Positions 58,105 to 64,000 of a stretch of DNA of 64,000 nucleotides are shown here, in pieces. The position numbers and the translations under genes are program-made. Below the pieces are notes generated by a model. The model had not been told where the DNA came from and did no database searches. It was given only the letters and a program-made list of their open reading frames with translations. How positions within the stretch are numbered: the first letter of the stretch is position 1; every line of letters starts with the position of its first letter. Origin of the DNA: SW10 sp965657795 (GTDB lineage: Bacteria > Verrucomicrobiota > Verrucomicrobiia > Verrucomicrobiales > Akkermansiaceae); assembly GCA_965657795.1 (NCBI GenBank), contig CBFHQJ010000001.1, positions 134,910-198,909 of the forward strand, in the 5' to 3' direction.

Positions 58105-59571
58105 GTGAGTCTTCTGCAAAAACGAGTTCTTAGACTGCGGCTGCAGACGTGGGGACTCGTCGTGCTATTCCTGCCGATCCCTCTTTTGGGGTGTTTGAAT
58201 CTCTTGTTTTCAACATCATGGGGGACCGGGCTTCTGTGCGATAGGATCGAGCAAAGAACAGGGCTGCCCTGTCGCATGGAAAGTGTGACATGGTCACCGT
58301 GGGCTGGTGTGACCATGAATTATTTTCGGGTTTTTTCTCCGGATGATGTAGACTGTAACGACGCCTTTCTTTCGGTTCGCGAGACCCGTGTTGATCTGTC
58401 TTGGAGTTCTTTGTTGAAGGGGCAAAAGCGCTGGGAGCGATTGGAGATTGATGAACTTGACGTGCATGTTTCGGTTGAGACCTTGCGGGGGATTTTGGCC
58501 CGGTCCGTAAAGTCTCCTGCCCAGTCACCGGGCGGTGTCCGACCTCCCAATGAAAATCTCGTTCCGGATCCGGCTCCAGATCCGGAAGTACCGTCGGTGG
58601 ATCAAAAGACCACTGAAACGCCTGTCGTCCGGGAGGATGTTCCATTGAAGCCAGAAAAGGAGAGTTCAACCTCGATGGCTGTGGACGATTTCGAGGGGCT
58701 TGTTGTTTTCTCTAATGCGAGGGTGAAGATCTATTCTGAGCGAGTGCCTTCTCTTTCACTGACTCTGGAGAAAATCGAAGGTGAAATCCCCCTTTGGGGG
58801 GGCATCAGGAAGGGTGAGATTTCGTGTGAGAAAATTGGAATTTCGGAAGGGATTGCAGAAGAAGGGCTGACTATTCCGCTGGAGTGGAATGCTCGCTCGC
58901 TCTCAGTGACGGAGCATTCGCTCAAGGTTTTTGGTTTGGATCTAAAATTGTCCGCGGTGGTCAAGGTCGCGCCCGGCTTTCCGCTCGGTTTTCAACTCAA
59001 TCTTCCCGACCAGCAACTCGATTTGAGTTCTATTTATCGAGGACGTGAATCACCTCTGTCGATTGGTAGTTTGACCTCGAAAAACCGATTTCAGGGTTAC
59101 TTTTTGTTTCCTTCCAGTTTGAAGGGAAGCAGTGTGACGCGGTTTGAGGACATGGTGATTGAAGATCCACGGGATGAAGGAGAGATGAGATTTGGTCGCG
59201 GAGGAGCGAGCTTGGTGGGGTCAGTCGCAGGAGTCGTGGCCAGAGACATTCGAGCCATCGGTGAGGAGGACGCAGTTTTAGTGAACGGTTTTGCCTCGGC
59301 TGCGGGAGAAGTAGCCGCAACCGTGCGAATTGTCTCAAGTCCTGAAAGAGCTCGATCCCACGCAAAGCGGGTGAGAATGGCTGATGGCAATTTGCTCATG
59401 GACTTTGAGCCATTGGTCACTCCGGATCGCGAATTTAGGGACATTCGGGTTGAAGCCCGTGACGGGGCATTGATGATGAACCTCGGTGAAGACCGTTCCT
59501 GGGTTTCATTTTTTGCCACGGCAAAAGCGCTCCTGGGAAGGCAATCCGAAGAGCTTTCAAATCTGCCATGA
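58105..59571 (+). CDS. AsmA-like envelope protein
   Basis: 488 residues from GTG 58105; TTG 58087 is also possible but its site is weaker. One N-terminal helix (VVLFLPIPLLGCLNLLF), then a periplasmic region typical of the AsmA/DUF748 class: LPCRMESVTWSPWAGVTMNY, FLSVRETRVDLSWSSLLKGQ, WERLEIDELDVHVSVETL, ISEGIAEEGLTIPLEW. A Pro/Glu-rich linker sits near 130-190. AsmA-like proteins form long grooves thought to carry phospholipid between membranes. The family call is by pattern, not a strong motif. rsmD starts inside its stop (ATGA 59568-59571). Confidence 0.55.
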   Translation: MSLLQKRVLRLRLQTWGLVVLFLPIPLLGCLNLLFSTSWGTGLLCDRIEQRTGLPCRMESVTWSPWAGVTMNYFRVFSPDDVDCNDAFLSVRETRVDLSWSSLLKGQKRWERLEIDELDVHVSVETLRGILARSVKSPAQSPGGVRPPNENLVPDPAPDPEVPSVDQKTTETPVVREDVPLKPEKESSTSMAVDDFEGLVVFSNARVKIYSERVPSLSLTLEKIEGEIPLWGGIRKGEISCEKIGISEGIAEEGLTIPLEWNARSLSVTEHSLKVFGLDLKLSAVVKVAPGFPLGFQLNLPDQQLDLSSIYRGRESPLSIGSLTSKNRFQGYFLFPSSLKGSSVTRFEDMVIEDPRDEGEMRFGRGGASLVGSVAGVVARDIRAIGEEDAVLVNGFASAAGEVAATVRIVSSPERARSHAKRVRMADGNLLMDFEPLVTPDREFRDIRVEARDGALMMNLGEDRSWVSFFATAKALLGRQSEELSNLP

Positions 59572-60113
59572 GAATTATTGCCGGTTCAGCAAAAGGGCAT
59601 CCTTTAAAGGTCCCTCGCGAGGTTTCACGCCCGACCACGGATCGTGTCCGTGAGTCCGTATTCGGAATTTTAACTGCGGTAATTCCGGATGCACGGGTTC
59701 TGGATCTTTATGCGGGATCAGGTGCTTTGGGCATTGAAGCACTGAGCCGGGGCGCGGCTTCCTGTTCTTTTGTGGAGCAAAACCGGGGAGCCTGCCGGGT
59801 CGTTGAGGAAAATTTAAAGAAGACGGGGTGTAAGAATGGACGGGTGATCCAGCGAGATGTGGCGGCGTTTCTGCGAAGCGAGAAAACCACTTATGATTTG
59901 ATTTTTGCGGACCCTCCCTACGCCGATGGTTTGAGTGATCCGGCTCGCGATCTGGTTGCAATCGAGGGATGGAATCAGTGGCTGGCGGATGATGGTTTTC
60001 TTGTTTTGGAGCGCGAAGCAGTGGGGGAACTGCCGGAGCCCAAAGGCCTTTCGTTGCTTCAAAGCAGGGATTACGGTCGAAGCCGGATCGCAATTTATCA
60101 ACTGGAATCTTGA
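59568..60113 (+). CDS. rsmD: 16S rRNA (guanine966-N2)-methyltransferase
   Basis: 181 residues. RsmD methylates G966 of 16S rRNA in the 30S subunit. Hallmarks: start MRIIAGSAKGHPLKVP, RPTTDRVRESVFGIL (the family signature), SAM motif LDLYAGSGALGIEALSR (45-61), RGAASCSFVEQN and the catalytic DPPY at 115-118 in LIFADPPYADG. Usual length. It sits between an AsmA-like gene and waaA with 4-nt overlap and 1-bp gap; coaD, a frequent neighbour, is not here. Confidence 0.95.
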   Translation: MRIIAGSAKGHPLKVPREVSRPTTDRVRESVFGILTAVIPDARVLDLYAGSGALGIEALSRGAASCSFVEQNRGACRVVEENLKKTGCKNGRVIQRDVAAFLRSEKTTYDLIFADPPYADGLSDPARDLVAIEGWNQWLADDGFLVLEREAVGELPEPKGLSLLQSRDYGRSRIAIYQLES

Positions 60114-60114
60114 G

Positions 60115-61365
60115 ATGAGAATTCTGGTGCTAACGGTTTGGAGTCTTCTCTATCCTCTGGTGGCCCTTGCTGCTGCTCCCTTCTGGATGTTGAAAATGTT
60201 CCGGCGCGATGGATGGGGGAGCGGGCTGCTCGAGCGGATTGGCATCTATGGGCGGGCGGCGGAGTTTGAACGGACGGGTGCGGTCTATATTCACGCGGTG
60301 AGCGTCGGTGAGGTTCTTCTGGCTCTGAAGTTGATCTCGAAATGGCGTGAAGAAACTGGAGATCATTTTGTCCTGGTCCCGACGACAGCGACGGGAATAG
60401 CGGTAGCGCGTGAAAAGGCGCCCGAAGATGTTCGGGTGATTTATGCGCCTCTTGATTTTGGTTTCCTGATTCGCCGCATGATGAAGAGGCTGGGGCCGAG
60501 GGTGGTAGTGATGGTCGAGTCCGAGCTCTGGCCGCATTTGATTTATCAGACACACCGGATGGGAATCCCGATTGGTTTGATGAATGCGCGCTTATCGCCG
60601 CGATCAGGTCGACGGCTCAAAAAGTTTCGCGGGCTTGTTGGGCCGTTTTTGGAGTTGCTGGATCACGTGGGAGTTCCCGAAAAGGAGGACCTTGTCCGTT
60701 GGCAGGAAATTGGAGTCGGTAAAGAAGCCACGGTCTTGACCGGAAATGTGAAGTTCGATCCGTCGGGTGCTGCATTGCCCGAAAAGCGATCTGAATTCTC
60801 GGCAATGTTGGACCAGTTTCCCAAAAAGCCGGTAGCGATGGCGGTGTCCACTTTTGCGGGCGAGGAGGAGTATCTCGATGCGGCCTTTCGAGAGGCAGGT
60901 TATCAGTCGGTCATTGTTCCCCGACACGCCGAGCGTCGTTCCGAAGTTGCCCAGGCTTTGAATGGGAAGGTCATTTTGAGAAGCCAATTTCGAGGTCCCG
61001 CCGCCGGTGAATCGTTTGTAATCGACAGCACCGGAGAGTTGCGGGATTGGACAGCTCACGCGGATGTCGTGGTCATCGGAAAGAGCTTCTTTGAAGAAGG
61101 CGGTCAGAATCCTTCCGAGGCGATTCAGGCTGGAGTTCCGGTCATCTGTGGCCCAAATATGGCGAACTTCGAACCTTTGGTATCGGAGCTCAAAGAAGCG
61201 GGTGGGATTTGTATGGTGTCCTCCCGCAAAGAGCTGGTGAGTGCACTTTGCAAATTACCAAAGGAGCAAATTGCAAAGGCGCGTGCCGTGCTGGAGAAAC
61301 ATAATGGTGCAATGGCTCGCACGATCGCTCTCTTCGGGAGAAGTGACGTGGGATCTTCTACTTGA
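60115..61365 (+). CDS. waaA: 3-deoxy-D-manno-octulosonic acid (Kdo) transferase
   Basis: 416 residues from ATG 60115, 1 bp after rsmD; the open frame further upstream overlaps rsmD. WaaA (KdtA) transfers Kdo from CMP-Kdo to lipid IVA at the inner membrane. N-terminal helix about 3-25, SGLLERIG with Glu40 as candidate base, VYIHAVSVGEVLLALKLIS, VLVPTTATGIAVAREKAP, VMVESELWPHLIYQTHRMGI, VSTFAGEEEYLDAAF, VIVPRHAERRSEVAQAL and GGQNPSEAIQAGVPVICGPN. Ends the six-gene operon and overlaps glgA (converging) by 8 nt. Confidence 0.95.
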   Translation: MRILVLTVWSLLYPLVALAAAPFWMLKMFRRDGWGSGLLERIGIYGRAAEFERTGAVYIHAVSVGEVLLALKLISKWREETGDHFVLVPTTATGIAVAREKAPEDVRVIYAPLDFGFLIRRMMKRLGPRVVVMVESELWPHLIYQTHRMGIPIGLMNARLSPRSGRRLKKFRGLVGPFLELLDHVGVPEKEDLVRWQEIGVGKEATVLTGNVKFDPSGAALPEKRSEFSAMLDQFPKKPVAMAVSTFAGEEEYLDAAFREAGYQSVIVPRHAERRSEVAQALNGKVILRSQFRGPAAGESFVIDSTGELRDWTAHADVVVIGKSFFEEGGQNPSEAIQAGVPVICGPNMANFEPLVSELKEAGGICMVSSRKELVSALCKLPKEQIAKARAVLEKHNGAMARTIALFGRSDVGSST

Positions 61366-62866
61366 GAAGGTCGGCGTAAATTTGCTGGTAGTCGGCGACG
61401 ACCCGCTCGTCTGAAAAGTCCTCCTTGGATTGTTCCATAATCCGCTTGATCTGAGGATTTTTGTGATCGGCCGGGAGTTGATAGAATCCCATAGCCTGAT
61501 CGATGGCCCACCGGAAGCCGTCGGTGGTAAAGTGTTCGAAGAGGAAGCCGTTGCCGATATTCTCGTGAATGTTCAGGTGTCTGACGGTGTCCTTGAGGCC
61601 ACCGGTAGCGTGTGCAATGGGAAGCGAGCCGTAGCGACATCCAATCATCTGCGGGAGGCCGCAAGGTTCGAATGACGAGGGCATGAGGACGAAGTCCGAG
61701 CCTCCGTAACCAAGGTGGGAAAGGGATTCTGAGAATGGGTGAACCGCGACCCGATCCGCAAGGCCATGGTAAGCGACCATTCCCTGGAAATGCTGTTGGT
61801 ATGGGCCGTCGGCAATCATGACGATTTGTAAACCAAGATGGTTGTAATCATCGATGAGTTGGAAAAGAATGTCAGCAAGGAGCGAGCACCCCTTTTGGAT
61901 TGGGTCAAGACGTGAAGGCCAAAAAAGAATGGGCGCTGAAGCATCTTCCTTGAGGAGGAGGCGCCTCTGAAGATCCTTCTTGAGCTCGGGCTTGATGGTG
62001 TGGTGTCGGCGGGGGCCGTATTCCTCAGGGAGATACGAGTCGACCTGGGGGTTGAAGGAGCGATCCGGAGCGTTTACGATTCCGGAGGCTGCTCCCGCTT
62101 CGCGCTTGTGGTAAAGCAAGTGGCTGAGGTGGGGAGGAATGGTCGAGTGATGGCCCATGGCGACTTCATCGAGGAAGGTCGGGCTGACCACGTTGACGTG
62201 GGTCGCTGCGGAGATTCCACTGGCGAGAAGGTCGATGGGATTCGTCCAGTAGGATTCGTCGAAGCTCTCGGGGTAGTTTCCGAAGTAGAGCTCGTCCCAG
62301 AAATCTCCCGCAGGAATCCCGGTGTTTTCCAGTTGGGCCAGAGTGGCTTCCTGTGTGTGGATGTTGTGGATGGTGAAAAGAGTCGGGATTCCGAGCTTCT
62401 TGGCTTCGGCAGGAATGAGTCCAGTCATCCAGTCGTTGCAGTGAATGATATCAGGTTTCACTCTTGGGATGATGTGATTGATGAGATCGCGTTGAAATGC
62501 GAGAGCTGACATCAAGAGGTCTTCCTTGCAGGCCTGGTAGACTCCGCCGCGACGATAGAACTTGCAGTCTTCCGCGAGGTGAATGCGGTCTCCGACCGAG
62601 ATCCGTGTGCGTTTTCCGGGATGAGTGGCTTGTTCTCCACTTTGAAAGAGGTTTCGATAGTGGGGAATGGCGAGGTGAATGTCCTTTTCAGCGGAGCTAA
62701 GACCGTGAACCAGAAGGGCTGAAACGTCCGCGAGGCCACCGGCTTTGGCTCTCAATCTTTCGGCGTCCTCGGAGAGTTTCTTGGAAACGTAAGAGATTTC
62801 GGGGGTGATAAAGAGGATACGTGGTCCGGGATCCGAGGTGGTCTTTTTGGTCGCTTTTTTGGCCAT
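61358..62866 (-). CDS. glgA: Glycogen synthase
   Basis: 502 residues, GT5. Extends glycogen from ADP-glucose. N-terminal tail is Lys/Thr-rich (MAKKATKKTTSDPGPR), then RILFITPEISYVSKK and the ADP-glucose loop KAGGLADVSALLV (Lys41). Later PDIIHCNDWMTGLIPAEAKK, TLFTIHNIHTQEAT, and the C-terminal donor half DFVLMPSSFEPCGLPQMIGC and ATGGLKDTVRHLNIHENIGN (E-x7-E). Length and motifs are standard. It converges on waaA, sharing 8 nt. No other glg gene in the window. Confidence 0.95.
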   Translation of the reverse strand: MAKKATKKTTSDPGPRILFITPEISYVSKKLSEDAERLRAKAGGLADVSALLVHGLSSAEKDIHLAIPHYRNLFQSGEQATHPGKRTRISVGDRIHLAEDCKFYRRGGVYQACKEDLLMSALAFQRDLINHIIPRVKPDIIHCNDWMTGLIPAEAKKLGIPTLFTIHNIHTQEATLAQLENTGIPAGDFWDELYFGNYPESFDESYWTNPIDLLASGISAATHVNVVSPTFLDEVAMGHHSTIPPHLSHLLYHKREAGAASGIVNAPDRSFNPQVDSYLPEEYGPRRHHTIKPELKKDLQRRLLLKEDASAPILFWPSRLDPIQKGCSLLADILFQLIDDYNHLGLQIVMIADGPYQQHFQGMVAYHGLADRVAVHPFSESLSHLGYGGSDFVLMPSSFEPCGLPQMIGCRYGSLPIAHATGGLKDTVRHLNIHENIGNGFLFEHFTTDGFRWAIDQAMGFYQLPADHKNPQIKRIMEQSKEDFSDERVVADYQQIYADLLK

Positions 62867-62973
62867 GGAGTTCAGTTGGGTACTTCGGGGGGAGTAGGTA
62901 AGATTGTCGATTTTTCAACCGCCGGGGCGGTCTTTGATAGGCTTCTTGTTTTAAGCAACTGTTTTCTAGCAGT

Positions 62974-63807
62974 TTATTTGTGGGAGGGATCCGGAGTTAA
63001 CTTGCGCTGGTTTGTCCCGACACGCTTCACAAATTCTAGTAGCAGGGGGTGTGCCGGATCTGTCATTCCGTGTCCATAGCCGTCGAGCTCGAACAAGGTG
63101 ACGTCCTGATGTCCCGCAACTTTCAGCATTCGGAAGAGGTAGGCGTTTTCTTCATAGCGACCAAGAAGTTCCTTCTCGCGATCTCCCGTGATCAGGAGGA
63201 TTGGTGGTGCGTCCTTTCTCACGTGGTAAAGAGGAGCAAGTTTGTCGATGACGGGCCGGTGGGCTTCGATGCCGCGTTCCTTGCGGACGGTGAAATGGGT
63301 GATGGCATGCCCACTGTAGGGGACGATTCCGGCTAGGTGATTAGCGTCTATCTGGTGGCGTTCGAGCCAGGATGGATCGAGGCCGATCATGCTCGTGAGA
63401 TAGCCTCCTGCAGAATGGCCGCTAATAAAGATGCGATTTGGATCCCCCCCGAATTCAGAAATGTGAACCATCACCCAGGCAATGGCTGCGGCCGCGTCAT
63501 CGAGACAGTCGGTGACCTTGACTTTGGGACTTAGCCGATAATTGGCCGCGACCACTGCGTGTCCCTTTTCCAGTAAGCCTTTTGGAAAACTCTTTTTTCC
63601 CGAGGTTAAACCACCTCCGTGAAACCAGACAATGGTCGCAAAGCCTTTCGATTTCGGATGGTGAATATCGAGAAGGCACCTTTTACGTTGATAGTCGTCA
63701 AGGCTTGACGAGTCGTCTCGATAAGAGATGTTTTTCTTGGTTTCATATTCCCCGGCGGCAATCGAAACCTGAAAAGTTGAAACAAGGACGAGAAGCAGAA
63801 GGCGCAT
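62974..63807 (-). CDS. Secreted alpha/beta-hydrolase esterase
   Basis: 277 residues from ATG 63807 (MRLLLLVLVSTFQVSIA, a signal peptide); the frame runs upstream but the extra sequence is not signal-like. BD-FAE/esterase-lipase family: oxyanion loop TIVWFHGGGLTSGKKSFPKG, nucleophile elbow ISGHSAGGYLTSMIG, the acid in ILLITGDREKELLGRYEEN, and catalytic His in LDGYGHGMTDPAHP. It would cleave ester groups on carbohydrates or lipids in the periplasm or outside. Lies 107 bp upstream of glgA. Confidence 0.9.
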   Translation of the reverse strand: MRLLLLVLVSTFQVSIAAGEYETKKNISYRDDSSSLDDYQRKRCLLDIHHPKSKGFATIVWFHGGGLTSGKKSFPKGLLEKGHAVVAANYRLSPKVKVTDCLDDAAAAIAWVMVHISEFGGDPNRIFISGHSAGGYLTSMIGLDPSWLERHQIDANHLAGIVPYSGHAITHFTVRKERGIEAHRPVIDKLAPLYHVRKDAPPILLITGDREKELLGRYEENAYLFRMLKVAGHQDVTLFELDGYGHGMTDPAHPLLLEFVKRVGTNQRKLTPDPSHK

Positions 63808-63874
63808 TCGGAAAGTCTGACAAAGATTCCATGTCGGTGCTAGGCTGAATCCAGCGAAAGGAGGGAAGAGAGGC

Positions 63875-63902
63875 AAAAAAGTCGGCCGGTTTGCACCAGC
63901 CG
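63875..63902 (-). terminator. Intrinsic terminator (minus strand)
   Basis: On the minus strand an 8-bp stem CGGCTGGT/ACCGGCCG (63883-63902 as a whole, one G-T pair) with a GCAA-type tetraloop is followed after two bases by T6. It ends transcription of the gene whose last codons are at 63932-64000, before the esterase gene. Confidence 0.8.
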
Positions 63903-63908
63903 CTAAAG

Positions 63909-63931
63909 GAGAGCAGGAGTCGAACGCTCTC
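63909..63931 (-). repeat. Hairpin just after a stop codon
   Basis: GAGAGC (63909-63914) and GCTCTC (63926-63931) are perfect complements across an 11-nt loop. It follows the partial gene's TAA directly and precedes the terminator, perhaps protecting the 3' end of its mRNA. Its loop contains a tRNA T-loop-like string, but no tRNA is formed. Confidence 0.4.
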
Positions 63932-64000
63932 TTATTCGGCTTCCTGAACCGCAAAGAACAACTTTGATCCTGTCGTTGAGACAAAGCCTTCGGGCAGGAG
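63932..64000 (-). CDS. 3' end of an unknown gene, truncated by the window edge
   Basis: The last 22 codons and TAA of a minus-strand gene that starts beyond the window: it reads PEGFVSTTGSKLFFAVQEAE. The frame is open to the edge. The ending with K-L-F-F-A-V is like the C-terminal tails of Verrucomicrobial secreted proteins, but too short for any family call. Confidence 0.6.
   Translation of the reverse strand, partial: LLPEGFVSTTGSKLFFAVQEAE

Noticed and set aside
59935..60114. Upstream start for waaA inside rsmD
   Set aside because: The extra 60 residues overlap a conserved gene and do not resemble KdtA N-termini; ATG 60115 fits.
63905..63935. Possible tRNA or tmRNA 3' end (string like a T-loop on the minus strand)
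   Set aside because: The flanking stem does not pair as a T-arm; it is a simple GAGAGC/GCTCTC hairpin after a stop codon, followed by an intrinsic terminator.

Overview
The window is a chromosomal segment that looks like a member of the Verrucomicrobiota, most likely Verrucomicrobiales. The best indicators are a PSCyt1/DUF1549/DUF1553 protein followed by a DUF1501 protein, a secreted sulfatase near a ThuA-like protein, a CotH/lamin-tail giant secreted protein, a PEP-CTERM tail, the long three-domain form of IspG, and a full Gram-negative LPS toolkit (KdsD, MsbA-like, WaaA, LpxL-like, many glycosyltransferases). This assignment is inference from gene content. I saw no rRNA, tRNA, CRISPR array, transposase or prophage gene.

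Layout. 1-7.0 kb: 3' end of a sialate O-acetylesterase, TraB-like protein, ispG-clpS-DUF2017-like operon, GT9 and CBM9-like genes, DUF1287 protein, and a strong bidirectional terminator. 7.1-11.4 kb: pheT, a His-rich outer-membrane barrel protein and a damaged PEP-CTERM gene. 11.6-17.3 kb: CotH/lamin-tail protein, NodT-type efflux lipoprotein and a frameshifted hypothetical gene. 17.4-24.5 kb: nadC-birA-GNAT, then the DUF1549/DUF1501 pair. 24.6-32.5 kb: rnc, CAP-domain protein, panD, secG with an 18-bp minisatellite, rhomboid protease, class III aminotransferase, a hypothetical, a frameshifted DUF4230-like gene and a PQQ-propeller protein. 32.5-48.4 kb: a large LPS/envelope-glycan region (kdsD, a dead kinase, MsbA-like exporter, several GT4/GT2 enzymes, a methyltransferase, three intact LPS-type kinases, a sugar-nucleotide epimerase, UDP-glucose dehydrogenase and an LpxL-like acyltransferase). 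48.5-52.7 kb: sulfatase, damaged metallopeptidase and ThuA-like protein. 53.0-55.8 kb: hypothetical, HAD hydrolase and MGDG-synthase-like GT28. 55.8-61.4 kb: a tight six-gene operon (three unknown envelope proteins, an AsmA-like protein, rsmD, waaA). 61.4-64 kb: glgA, a secreted esterase, a terminator and the last codons of another gene.

How the genes fit together. The dominant theme is the outer envelope: Kdo supply (KdsD), Kdo transfer (WaaA), acylation (LpxL-like), core assembly (WaaE-, WaaG- and GT4/GT9-type transferases), UDP-glucuronate supply (Ugd plus a UronE-type epimerase), lipid A-core flipping (MsbA-like), and an unusual set of core kinases. One of these kinases is fused to a glycoside-hydrolase-like barrel, and one is a nonsense-mutated paralogue of a working neighbour.

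Sequence caveat. Four genes have frames that look broken at or beside homopolymers (A8, T8, T7, G6), and two show in-frame stop codons (TAG, TAA). Homopolymer assembly error, transcriptional slippage and real gene decay cannot be told apart from this sequence alone. Several neighbouring convergent genes share the same 4-nt overlap of their stop codons.
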